From: Acetobacteraceae bacterium
GTDB lineage: Bacteria > Pseudomonadota > Alphaproteobacteria > Acetobacterales > Acetobacteraceae
Reading direction: 5' to 3'
DNA: 23,428 bases
Assembly: GCA_947446625.1 (NCBI GenBank)
Contig: CANFIE010000012.1
Location: forward strand, 1 to 23,428
Shown: in pieces, positions 7,445 to 15,078 of the stretch
Layout of the letters: the number at the start of each line of letters is the position of its first letter
Position numbering within the stretch: the stretch's first letter is position 1
Position numbers and translations under genes: made by a program
The notes under the pieces: model-generated
What the model saw: the letters and a program-made list of their open reading frames with translations, nothing else
The model's database searches: none
What the model was told of the DNA's origin: nothing

Positions 7445-8292
7445 CCCGCCCCCCCAATCGGCTCGGGCGCGGGCTTTCGGCGCTGATCGGTGACAGCCAG
7501 GCCTCTACCGCCAGCGGCGGCGATGTGGCCCGCAGCCTACCGGTGGAGATGCTGGAGCCAGGCCCCTTCCAGCCGCGTGGGCCGATTGAGCCTGGGCCGC
7601 TGCAGGAACTCGCCGCCTCCATTGCCGAGCATGGCGTGTTGCAGCCCATTCTGGTGCGACCCAAGCCGGACGCGCCGGGGCACTATGAAATCATCGGTGG
7701 TGAGCGGCGGTGGCGAGCGGCGCAACTGGCGCAACTGCATGAGGTGCCGGTCAATATCCGCCAGTTTGACGACCGCGAAGCCATGGCCGCTGCGCTGGTG
7801 GAGAATCTGCAACGCCAGGACCTGAACGCGCTGGAAGAAGCAGAAGGCTATAAGCGGCTGCTGGAGGAGTTCGGCCTGACCCAGGAGAATCTGGGCCAGG
7901 CGGTGGGCAAGTCGCGCAGCCACGTGGCCAATACGCTGCGCCTGCTTGCCCTGCCGGACCGTGTGCGCGAGTTGCTGCGCGATGGTGCGCTGACCGCCGG
8001 CCATGCCCGCGCGCTGCTGACCGTGCCCCATGCCGAGGCACTGGCGCTGCAGGTGGTGGATCGGGGGCTAAACGTGCGCCAGACCGAAGCCCTGGCGGCG
8101 CAGAAGCCACGTGACCCGGCGCTCGCCCCGCCGCCACCCGCGCCCGAGACGGTGGCGCTGGAGCGGGATTTGATGGAGCGGCTGGGGTTGAAGGTGGCCA
8201 TCAAGCATGCCGGCAAGGGCGGCAGCTTGACCATCAGCTATCGCAACCTGGACCAGTTGGACGGCATTCTGCGGCTGTTGCAGCGGGACTGA
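7441..8292 (+). CDS. parB: Chromosome partitioning protein ParB
   Basis: The 283-aa CTP-dependent DNA clamp binds parS and interacts with ParA. The N-terminal RLGRGLSALIGD (7-18) is the ParA-interacting peptide. The CTPase/ParB-Srx domain carries GERRWRA (87-93) and ENLQRQDLNALEEAEGY (121-137). The parS-recognising helix-turn-helix follows (about 146-170, LTQENLGQAVGKSRSHVANT). The C-terminal dimerisation domain ends SYRNLDQLDGILRLLQRD. The linker before the C-terminal domain is Pro/Ala-rich. The ATG overlaps the parA stop (ATGA). The three parS sites in this window are its expected targets. It converges on holA with 10 bases between the genes. Confidence 0.97.
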   Translation: MTRPPNRLGRGLSALIGDSQASTASGGDVARSLPVEMLEPGPFQPRGPIEPGPLQELAASIAEHGVLQPILVRPKPDAPGHYEIIGGERRWRAAQLAQLHEVPVNIRQFDDREAMAAALVENLQRQDLNALEEAEGYKRLLEEFGLTQENLGQAVGKSRSHVANTLRLLALPDRVRELLRDGALTAGHARALLTVPHAEALALQVVDRGLNVRQTEALAAQKPRDPALAPPPPAPETVALERDLMERLGLKVAIKHAGKGGSLTISYRNLDQLDGILRLLQRD

Positions 8293-8305
8293 GGCGCTCG
8301 CCTCA
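8290..8305. terminator. Palindrome shared by the parB and holA stop codons
   Basis: TGAGGCGCTCGCCTCA is a perfect inverted repeat (6-bp stem with a 4-base loop). The first TGA is the parB stop and the terminal TCA is the holA stop read on the other strand. It could form a hairpin in both convergent transcripts. No T-tract follows on either side, so efficient intrinsic termination is doubtful. Confidence 0.35.
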
Positions 8306-9295
8306 CCCCTTGGCGCGGGCAGCCTGCCGGGCCAGTACCAGCACCGCCCAGCGTGCCACGGTGGTGCTGGGCAAGCCCGTGGTCTTGGTGCGGCGCTCGG
8401 CTTCCAGCAGCGAGGCACCCACACTGGCCAGGGTATTACTGTTCCACAGCCGCAGCGCCCGTTCCACCGCCGGCTTGTGGCGGAAGAAAATCGGTGGGCG
8501 CACCGCATCCAAGCCATCCTCGGCGGCCAGTTGCAGACGCTGCACATGGCGCAGGGCCCCGCGCACCACCTGCACAGCATTGGCACCCTCGGCAAAGGCG
8601 GCATCCAGCGCGGCATCGGCCTTGGCCACATCGCCGGCCATGGCGTGTAGCAGGGCCTCCTCCAGGTCGCTGGCGCTGCCCTCGGCCACGCAGGCCAGCG
8701 CATCCTCGGCGGTAATACGCGCGCCGGGGCCAGCATAAAGCGCCAGCTTTTCGAGCTCGCGCCGTAGCAGCATGCGGTCCTCGCCCAGGCGTTGCGCCAG
8801 CCAGTCCAGCGCAGCCGGCTCGGCGGTAGCGCCAAGCTCGGCCAGCACGCGGCCGATGGTGCCGGCCAGCTCGGCGCCGCGCTCACGGTAGCAGGCAATC
8901 ACCTGGGCGGCCGGAGCTGCCTCCAGCACGCCGCGCAGCCCGGTCTTGTTCGGCTTCAGCTCACCGGCTTCCAGCACCACCAGCCCGGTGCCTCGGCCGG
9001 CCAAGGCGGCCGTGGCGGCCTTGGCAAAGCTGTCGCCAGCATCGCGCACCCGCACCAGCATGCGGCCGCCTACCATCGGCAGCATGGCGGCTTCGTCGGC
9101 CAAGCGGCCCACATCCTTGGCTGCTTCGCTGCCCAGCTCCACCAGGCGCATATCGTCGCCCTGAGTCACGGTCTGAACCAGGGCTTCGGCGCGTTCCCGC
9201 ACCAGGCCGGAATCATCGCCAAACAGCAGCACAACCCGGCAGCCGCCGGGATCCTTCAGGAAGGCCGGGATGCGCTTGGCGTCCAGCTTGGCCAT
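8303..9295 (-). CDS. holA: DNA polymerase III subunit delta
   Basis: The 330-aa product is the delta subunit of the clamp loader, which opens the beta sliding clamp at primed sites. The N-terminal AAA+-like domain begins MAKLDAKRIPAFLK and has LLFGDDSGLVRERAEALV (23-40), the usual delta opening. The characteristic central phrase LGEDRMLLRRELEKLALYAG is present, as is the C-terminal collar domain (LRHVQRLQLAAEDGLDAVRPPIFFRHKPAVERALRLW region). It lies 10 bases after lptE on the same strand, so leuS-lptE-holA is one transcription unit, the conserved alphaproteobacterial order. It ends convergently with parB. Confidence 0.94.
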   Translation of the reverse strand: MAKLDAKRIPAFLKDPGGCRVVLLFGDDSGLVRERAEALVQTVTQGDDMRLVELGSEAAKDVGRLADEAAMLPMVGGRMLVRVRDAGDSFAKAATAALAGRGTGLVVLEAGELKPNKTGLRGVLEAAPAAQVIACYRERGAELAGTIGRVLAELGATAEPAALDWLAQRLGEDRMLLRRELEKLALYAGPGARITAEDALACVAEGSASDLEEALLHAMAGDVAKADAALDAAFAEGANAVQVVRGALRHVQRLQLAAEDGLDAVRPPIFFRHKPAVERALRLWNSNTLASVGASLLEAERRTKTTGLPSTTVARWAVLVLARQAARAKG

Positions 9296-9305
9296 GGCGG
9301 CGAAC

Positions 9306-9947
9306 CTAGCCGCCGCTGGCCGGGGCCGCTGCTTCCGGGGGCGGCTGGTACTGGCGCAGCCGAGCGGCCACGCTCAGGAACACCTGGTCCACAATTTCAT
9401 CCAGCAGCCGGCGTTCCATGGTTTCACGTGAAACCTCGGCCGAGAAGAACTGGAAGTCCGGCACGTTGAAGGCATCAATGGTGCGGACGACACCACGACC
9501 AATCTCCGCCGCCGGGTCACCACGGGTCAGCAGCACCCAGGAGCTGGTGGCGGTGAAGCGAATGCGGGAAATAGCGCCGTCGCGCCGATAGCCCAGAATA
9601 TCCACGGCATAGGCAATGGTGAGCTGCAGCGTGTACTTCGCCGGCACGATTTCGCTGCCGCCCGCGCTTTCAAAGCGCCGCTCCAGCCCGCGCCGCAACA
9701 GCACGCCGGTGCGTTCGCCCAGGTAGTCCACCCGCACGCCCGCCAGCTCCCGCCGTTGGTCGCGGGCCAGGCCGCCGGCCCCACTGCTGGGGCCGTACAG
9801 GGGCTGGAAGCCGCAGCCGGCCAGGGCCAGCAGCAGCCCGCCCGTGGCGCCGCCGCGCAGCAGGTTGCGGCGCGGAGCCGTGCCTGCCCCAGCCTCGATA
9901 ATCTCGCGTCCTTCAGACGACGAAATTGACAATCCGGCCTTTGACAT
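9306..9947 (-). CDS. lptE: LPS-assembly lipoprotein LptE
   Basis: The 213-aa product is the outer-membrane lipoprotein that plugs and matures LptD for lipopolysaccharide export. It has an RRNLL twin-arginine-like motif (26-30) before the hydrophobic stretch, and a lipobox LAGC with Cys45 followed by GFQPLYG, the typical LptE opening ('CGFxPLYG'). The C-terminal FFSAEVSRETMERRLLDEIVDQV region is also characteristic. The start is uncertain: ATG at 9947 overlaps the end of leuS by 35 bases; TTG at 9932 is possible, and no standard codon lies between the leuS stop and the signal peptide. Residues 172-176 (VSRET) are encoded by parS site 3. Confidence 0.87.
   Translation of the reverse strand: MSKAGLSISSSEGREIIEAGAGTAPRRNLLRGGATGGLLLALAGCGFQPLYGPSSGAGGLARDQRRELAGVRVDYLGERTGVLLRRGLERRFESAGGSEIVPAKYTLQLTIAYAVDILGYRRDGAISRIRFTATSSWVLLTRGDPAAEIGRGVVRTIDAFNVPDFQFFSAEVSRETMERRLLDEIVDQVFLSVAARLRQYQPPPEAAAPASGG
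9420..9435. promoter_or_regulatory. parS: parS site 3 (inside lptE)
   Basis: GGTTTCACGTGAAACC is a perfect 16-bp palindrome with the invariant 14-bp core; only the outermost bases differ from consensus. It lies about 1.1 kb beyond the parB stop and 3.3 kb from sites 1 and 2. On the minus strand it encodes Val-Ser-Arg-Glu-Thr in LptE. Confidence 0.92.
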
Positions 9948-12477
9948 GAATGCGCTTCCGGATGGGGCGACCTTCAAGGGCGCGTTGAACATTCTCTTCC
10001 GCCTCGGCGGCGGCGAATACTGTAGCCTCATCCGCGTCCACCGCCACCTCGATGGTGGCGCGCAGCTTGCCGAGCACCTGCACCGCCAGCGTCAGACTCT
10101 CGGCCTTCAGCAGCGCCGGGTCGGCCTCCAGCCAGGGCAGCTCCGCCACCAGTTGGTCGCTACCCGGACGCAGCAGGCGCCAGAGTTCCTCAGCCAGATG
10201 CGGCATGGCCGGGCTGATCAGCCGGGCCAGAGCTTCCAGTGCTTCCTGCCGAGCGGCCGGGTCGGCGGCATCGGCCTCACCAATGGCGTTGCCCAGTTCA
10301 TGAATGCGGGCAACCGCCACGTTGAAGGAGAAGCTCTCCCAGGCCTCGGTCACCGCCGCGATGGTGCGGTGCGTGGCCTGGCGCAACTTTTTGCTGGTGG
10401 CGGCATCTGCGCCGGTGCTCGGGTTGGCCGCCAGGCGGTAGATGCGCTGGATGAAGCGATGCGCGCCGGCCACGCCGCTCTCGGTCCACTCCATGTCCCG
10501 CTCGGGCGGGTTGTCGGAGAGGATGAACCAGCGGGCGGTATCGGCGCCGTATTTGTCGATGATGGCGCCGGGATCGACCGTGTTGCGCTTGGACTTCGAC
10601 ATCGCTTCCACCCGGCCGATGGTAACGGGGGTACCGCCTTCCTTCAGCGTGGCGCTGCGGGTGCCATCGGCGGCCAGCGCGAAGTCGATCTCCTCGGGGT
10701 AGAGCCAGCGGCCATCGGCGCTCTTGTAGCTCTCATGCGTCACCATGCCCTGGGTGAACAGGCCCTCGAAGGGCTCGCTGACCTGCACATGCCCGGCTTC
10801 GCGCATCGCCCTGGTGAAGAAGCGGCTGTAGAGCAGGTGCAAAATGGCGTGCTCGATACCGCCGATATACTGGTCCACCGGCAGCCAAGCATCCACCGCC
10901 GCCTTGGTGACCGGCACCGTGGCGCGCGGCGAGCAGAAGCGGGCGAAATACCAGCTGCTATCGACGAAGGTATCAAAGGTGTCGGTCTCACGCCGCGCCG
11001 GCTTGGCGCATTGCGGGCAGGCCACATGCTTCCAACTCGGGTGGTGGTCCAGCGGGTTGCCGGGGCGGGAGAAGTCCACGTCATCCGGCAGCTTCACGGG
11101 CAGTTGCTCGGCCGGCACCGGCACCACGCCGCAGGCTTCGCAGTGAATGAAGGGTATGGGGCAACCCCAATAGCGCTGACGGCTGACGCCCCAATCACGC
11201 AGGCGCCAATTCACCACGCCTGTGCCAACGCCCATGGCTTCCAGCTTCTCAATGGCGCCACGCTTGGCCGCCACGGTGCCCAGGCCATCCAGGAAGCCGG
11301 AGTTCACCGCCAGCCCCTCATCGGTGAAGGGCAGCTTCACTTGTTCACCGCTGGCCGGCGCCACCACCTGGTTGATGGCCAGTCCGTATTTGGTGGCGAA
11401 TTCAAAATCGCGCTCGTCATGCGCCGGGCAGCCGAAGATGGCGCCGGTGCCGTATTCCATCAGCACGAAATTGGCGATCCAGACCGGGAAGCTGACGCCG
11501 GGCAGGAAGGGGTGCTGCACGCGGAAGCCGGTATCGAAGCCGCGCTTCTCGGCCTGCTCGATGGCAACCTCGGAGGTGCCCATGCTGCGGCATTCGGCGA
11601 TGAAGGCAGCGGCTTCCGGGTTGGTCGCGGCGGCGGCGGTGGCCAGCGGGTGCTCGGCGGCCACGGCCAGGAAGCTCATGCCGAACAGCGTGTCGGGCCG
11701 GGTGGTGAAGACTTCCACCTCGCCGCCATGCGTCAGGCCAAAGCGCACGCGGGCGCCTTCGCTGCGGCCAATCCAGTTGGCCTGCATCAGCTTCACGCGC
11801 TCAGGCCAACGCTCCAGTGTACCCAACGCGTCCAGCAGTTCCGGCGCGAATTTGGTGATGCTGAAGAACCACTGGGAAAGCTGCTTCTTTTCCACCAGCG
11901 CACCGCTGCGCCAGCCGCGGCCGTCAATCACCTGTTCATTGGCCAGCACGGTGTTGTCCACCGGGTCCCAGTTCACCCAGCTTTCCTTGCGCTCCACCAG
12001 CCCGGCCTTGAAGAAGTCCAGGAACAGTGCCTGCTGCTGGCCGTAATACTCCACATCGCAGGTGGCGAATTCGCGCTCCCACTCGATGCTCAAGCCCATG
12101 CGCTTCAACTCGGCGCGCATGTTGGCAATGTTGTCATACGTCCACTTGCCCGGGTGGATGCCGCGTTCGCGCGCTGCGTTTTCGGCGGGCAGGCCGAAGG
12201 CGTCCCAGCCCATGGGGTGCATCACCTGCATGCCGCGGGCGCGCTTGTAGCGCGCCACCACGTCACCCAGCGTGTAGTTGCGCACATGCCCCATGTGGAT
12301 CTTCCCCGATGGGTAGGGGAACATCTCCAACACGTAGTATTTTTTGCTGGCGTCGTCCGGCACATCCGGCACGGCAAAGCAGCGGCGCTGGTTCCAGGCT
12401 TGCTGCCAATGCGGCTCGGCCTGGCGGAAGTCGTAGCGGAGTTCGGTGCGGGGTGTGGGGCTGCTGTCGCTCATCAC
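9913..12477 (-). CDS. leuS: Leucine--tRNA ligase
   Basis: The 854-aa class I aminoacyl-tRNA synthetase charges tRNA-Leu. The HIGH-type motif is HMGH at 61-64 (within FPYPSGKIHMGHVRNYTLGD) and the KMSKS-type motif is MSKSK at 626-630. Between them lies the large CP1 editing domain with WIGRSEGARV and FTTRPDTLFG. The protein ends KGRIVNFVV, the normal LeuS C-terminus. Two ATGs (12477 and 12474) are tandem and either may be used; no clear Shine-Dalgarno precedes them. TATAAG at 12492-12487 lies so close that the transcript could be almost leaderless. It overlaps the start of lptE. A very long antisense frame opposite it is a GC-bias shadow. Confidence 0.97.
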   Translation of the reverse strand: MMSDSSPTPRTELRYDFRQAEPHWQQAWNQRRCFAVPDVPDDASKKYYVLEMFPYPSGKIHMGHVRNYTLGDVVARYKRARGMQVMHPMGWDAFGLPAENAARERGIHPGKWTYDNIANMRAELKRMGLSIEWEREFATCDVEYYGQQQALFLDFFKAGLVERKESWVNWDPVDNTVLANEQVIDGRGWRSGALVEKKQLSQWFFSITKFAPELLDALGTLERWPERVKLMQANWIGRSEGARVRFGLTHGGEVEVFTTRPDTLFGMSFLAVAAEHPLATAAAATNPEAAAFIAECRSMGTSEVAIEQAEKRGFDTGFRVQHPFLPGVSFPVWIANFVLMEYGTGAIFGCPAHDERDFEFATKYGLAINQVVAPASGEQVKLPFTDEGLAVNSGFLDGLGTVAAKRGAIEKLEAMGVGTGVVNWRLRDWGVSRQRYWGCPIPFIHCEACGVVPVPAEQLPVKLPDDVDFSRPGNPLDHHPSWKHVACPQCAKPARRETDTFDTFVDSSWYFARFCSPRATVPVTKAAVDAWLPVDQYIGGIEHAILHLLYSRFFTRAMREAGHVQVSEPFEGLFTQGMVTHESYKSADGRWLYPEEIDFALAADGTRSATLKEGGTPVTIGRVEAMSKSKRNTVDPGAIIDKYGADTARWFILSDNPPERDMEWTESGVAGAHRFIQRIYRLAANPSTGADAATSKKLRQATHRTIAAVTEAWESFSFNVAVARIHELGNAIGEADAADPAARQEALEALARLISPAMPHLAEELWRLLRPGSDQLVAELPWLEADPALLKAESLTLAVQVLGKLRATIEVAVDADEATVFAAAEAEENVQRALEGRPIRKRIHVKGRIVNFVV

Positions 12478-12486
12478 TGCGTTCGG

Positions 12487-12492
12487 CTTATA
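12487..12492 (-). promoter_or_regulatory. Possible -10 element of leuS
   Basis: TATAAG on the minus strand matches the -10 consensus at five of six bases and lies about 10 bases before the leuS ATG. No good -35 is visible at the usual distance, so this is tentative. If used, leuS mRNA would be nearly leaderless, consistent with the missing Shine-Dalgarno. Confidence 0.28.
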
Positions 12493-12600
12493 GGCGCCAA
12501 GGGAATAAGCCGGGCGGGGCGCCGAGGGAAGGCCGGGCGTTGAATCTTATCGCCGAACGCTTGGAATGTGGCAGCCACACCATGCAGCAGGCGGACTGCG

Positions 12601-12624
12601 CCCGGGCGGCTGGTGCCACCCGGG
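12601..12624 (-). terminator. Hairpin downstream of the DUF3576 lipoprotein gene
   Basis: CCCGGGCGGC (12601-12610), loop TGGT, GCCACCCGGG (12615-12624). Read as minus-strand RNA the arms pair over 10 positions with one G-U wobble; as plus-strand RNA the same position is a C-A mismatch. The better folding on the minus strand and its place 17 bases past the stop codon suggest a terminator or 3'-end stabiliser for that gene. No U-tract follows. Confidence 0.42.
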
Positions 12625-12640
12625 TCAGGCGGGCGCTGCT

Positions 12641-13195
12641 TTAGCGGCCGGCGGACTGGCTGCGCAGCTCACGCGCGCGGGCCAGCACCTTGTCTTCCAG
12701 GTCGGCGGCGGTGGAAACGGCCACCGGCGCATCCACCCAGTTGCTGCCCTGCTGCACCTGGCGGAACACCTGCACGCGCACACCGTCAGACCGCAACTGG
12801 CGGCCCATCAGCAGGGCCTGGGCGCGGAAGCGCTCATTCTGCGCCGAGGGCGGGGAATACCAGTCGGTGATCACGGTGCCGCCGAAGGGGTCGGCCGAGG
12901 CCAGCGGCATGAAGGAAAGGGTGTCGAGCGCCGCGCGCCAGAGATAGGCGTTGACGTTCACGCCGGTGCCGCTGCCACCACCAACGCCGGCGGCGGCTTC
13001 TTCGCGGCTTTTATCAATGCCGAACACCGTGATGCCGGCCGAGGAGCCCAGCGGGCGTTGCCGCACCGAACCATTGGCGCGCCAGTCGCCGTATTCGTCG
13101 TTTTCGACAATGCGGGTTTGCGCGCCGCCACAGGCTGCCAGCAGCGGCAGCGCGAGGCCGAGGGCCAGCAAGGAGGCCTGGAGAGGATGTTTCAT
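12641..13195 (-). CDS. DUF3576 domain lipoprotein
   Basis: The 184-aa protein has a lipoprotein signal peptide, MKHPLQASLLALGLALPLLAAC, with lipobox LAAC and modified Cys22. The mature part contains GVNVNAYLWRAALDTLSFMPLASADPFGG and TVITDWYSPP, followed by ERFRAQALLMGRQLRSDGVRVQVFRQ. These are hallmarks of the alphaproteobacterial DUF3576 family. Members are envelope proteins of unknown biochemical function and are commonly found immediately upstream of leuS, as here (163-base gap). Location next to lptE in the same block is compatible with an outer-membrane role, but this is only context. Confidence 0.88.
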   Translation of the reverse strand: MKHPLQASLLALGLALPLLAACGGAQTRIVENDEYGDWRANGSVRQRPLGSSAGITVFGIDKSREEAAAGVGGGSGTGVNVNAYLWRAALDTLSFMPLASADPFGGTVITDWYSPPSAQNERFRAQALLMGRQLRSDGVRVQVFRQVQQGSNWVDAPVAVSTAADLEDKVLARARELRSQSAGR

Positions 13196-13277
13196 GGGAG
13201 CGGACCCTGATGCGATTCAGCGCCCGAATCAAGTAACTTTGCGTGTCGTTAAGGCAATGCCCCGGTAAAGCCTGGGC

Positions 13278-13310
13278 AAAGAGAAAGGGCGGTGGATTGC
13301 TCCACCGCCC
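13278..13310 (-). terminator. Rho-independent terminator of the porin gene
   Basis: On the minus strand GGGCGGTGGA, loop GCAA, TCCACCGCCC forms a perfect 10-bp stem (13287-13310), immediately followed by TTTCTCTTT (13286-13278). It lies 28 bases past the porin stop. This is the clearest intrinsic terminator in the window. Confidence 0.88.
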
Positions 13311-13338
13311 CCTCAACTTTTCCTGAACCCAGTTGGGA

Positions 13339-14865
13339 TCAGAAGGCCAGGCGGGTACCAACCAGCAGGACGTCAGCGCGCAGCTTGTCCTGAGACGAAC
13401 CGGTGCCGGCGGCAATGTTGTTGCCGGCTTCATGCACCGCGTGACGGACGTATTCCGCCACGATGTCCATGCCCGGGGCCAGACGGTAGTTGGCACCAGC
13501 CGCGAAGGCCCAACGACGCTGAGAGTTCATGCTGCCGTTGTTGTTGCGGAGGTACTGACCGGTCTGGCTGGAGGCGGAGCAGTTGCCGCTGCTGTTAACA
13601 ATGGCTTCACAGAAGGTGTAGCCGTTGCTGCCAGCGTAGGTGCCCCAGAAGCTGTTCGCACCGACAGTGATCGGGCCAACGGTGTAGGAGGCGCCGAGGT
13701 TGTACTGGAACATGCTCTGGTCGCCACGAGCCTGCGAACCCCAGAAGAAGTTGCTCTGGCCCCACTGGTAGGCGGCACCCAGGGTGAAGCCGTAAGCGGA
13801 GAGCTGCAGGCCAGCCTGCCAGACGTTACCCGGACGCAGGGTCTTCACCGTGCTGGAGCCGGTCGCCGTCATGTCGCGCTGCGCCTGCCAGCCGATGTGG
13901 CCGAAGGACGCCGCGATGCCAACGCCCATCAGCTGGGTGCGGTAACGAGCGATCGCCTGGATTTCATGGCGGCGCTGCGGCATGTCGCTGTAGGGCTGGA
14001 TGCTGTTGGCGGTCGCACCCGAGTAGGCATAGGTGCGGTCGCAGTTGTAGGTGGCGAAGGAGGCCGAGCAGCCGTTGCCGGCGCCGGTGGCGCTGTTCAC
14101 CGCGTAGCTGACGCCGAAGTCGAAGCCGAACATCTGCGGGGACAGGTACATGATCTTGGTGTTGTCACCAAGGTCGCCCGGGCTGGTGGTGGTCTTGTTG
14201 GGGCGAACCACCGAGTTCTGCCAGGCGCCGTACACGCCGCCCGTACCGAAGTTGGTCACGAAGCCGGCGTTCATCAGGCCGCCGAACGGACCGTCTTCGT
14301 CACCGAAGCGGATCTGGCCCAGGCCCGGCAGGGTCGCGTAGGCGTAGGCTTCGTCGATCAGCGCGCCGGTCTTCAGCGTGAAGGAGCGGCGAGCGGAGCC
14401 GGTCGAGGTGCCTTCGTTGCCGTTGAACGACAGCTCGAGGACCGCACCGTAACGCAGGCCGTTGGCGGCCTTGCCGTCCACGTAAACGTGGATTTCGCTG
14501 TCGGTGTGGAAATCGTTCTTGCCGGTCTTCGTCGAGCCCGTCGCCGTCACCGGGGTCTGGGTCGAGGTCGGGGTGGTGGCAGTGCCCAGCAGGCCGTTGG
14601 TCACGTTGCTAACCGGGTTAGCAATGTTCAGGCCATTGGCGTTGGACTGACGGGTGTGGCTGTACCAGCCGGCGAAGTAACCGCCGACGCGCACGGTCAC
14701 GTCACCCGGCGTCAGGGCCGGACCACCGACACGGCCGTAGTTGGCGCCGTCCGGGGTGGCGGGGTTGACAACGGCAGGAGCGGAACCGCCCTGAGCCATC
14801 GCACCAGTCGGGGCGAGCAGCGCGGCGCCGATAACCGCCGTCGTGCCCAGCAAAATCTTGCGCAT
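13339..14865 (-). CDS. Outer-membrane porin, alphaproteobacterial type
   Basis: The 508-aa product has a Sec signal peptide MRKILLGTTAVIGAALLA...AMA with predicted cleavage after Ala24. The mature protein begins its barrel with VTVRVGGYFAGWYSHT (periodic aromatic and glycine residues) and contains FGDEDGPFGGLMNAG and PQMFGFDFGVSY, both typical of general porins. The last residues are VLLVGTRLAF, with the C-terminal Phe used for BAM recognition. An Asn/Thr/Ser-rich segment near residues 70-100 is probably an exposed loop. The start at 14865 is fixed by AGGAGGA about 5 bases upstream; the frame is open further upstream but without support. It has its own promoter candidate and strong terminator, so it is monocistronic. 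Substrate unknown. Confidence 0.88.
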   Translation of the reverse strand: MRKILLGTTAVIGAALLAPTGAMAQGGSAPAVVNPATPDGANYGRVGGPALTPGDVTVRVGGYFAGWYSHTRQSNANGLNIANPVSNVTNGLLGTATTPTSTQTPVTATGSTKTGKNDFHTDSEIHVYVDGKAANGLRYGAVLELSFNGNEGTSTGSARRSFTLKTGALIDEAYAYATLPGLGQIRFGDEDGPFGGLMNAGFVTNFGTGGVYGAWQNSVVRPNKTTTSPGDLGDNTKIMYLSPQMFGFDFGVSYAVNSATGAGNGCSASFATYNCDRTYAYSGATANSIQPYSDMPQRRHEIQAIARYRTQLMGVGIAASFGHIGWQAQRDMTATGSSTVKTLRPGNVWQAGLQLSAYGFTLGAAYQWGQSNFFWGSQARGDQSMFQYNLGASYTVGPITVGANSFWGTYAGSNGYTFCEAIVNSSGNCSASSQTGQYLRNNNGSMNSQRRWAFAAGANYRLAPGMDIVAEYVRHAVHEAGNNIAAGTGSSQDKLRADVLLVGTRLAF

Positions 14866-14976
14866 GTAAATCCTCCTCACGCGCCGGGCAGGCCCGGCTG
14901 TTCCCTCGACCCGTGCCCCCCTGCCGAACAGAGAAGCCGCCACCGGCACATGCCACTGACACTCGAGCCCGGACGG

Positions 14977-15006
14977 ACTATGAAGCGGTGCAACGAATTG
15001 GGGCAA
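14977..15006 (-). promoter_or_regulatory. Candidate porin promoter
   Basis: On the minus strand TTGCCC (15006-15001) is followed after 18 bases by CATAGT (14982-14977). Each hexamer matches consensus at four of six positions. The implied 5' untranslated leader is about 105 nt, ending in the strong AGGAGGA ribosome binding site. Position and base composition fit, but this is a pattern-only call. Confidence 0.4.
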
Positions 15007-15042
15007 CCGCCGACAGCACTCCACCGCGACTTCCCTGAGACA

Positions 15043-15062
15043 CTGTGGCGGAGCGGCCACAG
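15043..15062 (-). terminator. Hairpin after the ThiE-like gene
   Basis: On the minus strand CTGTGGC, loop CGCTCC, GCCACAG makes a perfect 7-bp stem 16 bases past the ThiE-like stop codon. Immediately before it, GGCCG-TAA-CGGCC brackets the stop codon. No U-tract follows, so termination strength is unclear. Confidence 0.35.
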
Positions 15063-15078
15063 CTTGGTAGCGGGGCCG

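Noticed and set aside
9844..12543. An 899-codon plus-strand open frame opposite leuS
   Set aside because: It is antisense to a clear LeuS with HIGH and KMSKS motifs. Its protein is low in recognisable motifs and rich in His/Gly/Ala, as expected from codon bias in GC-rich DNA.
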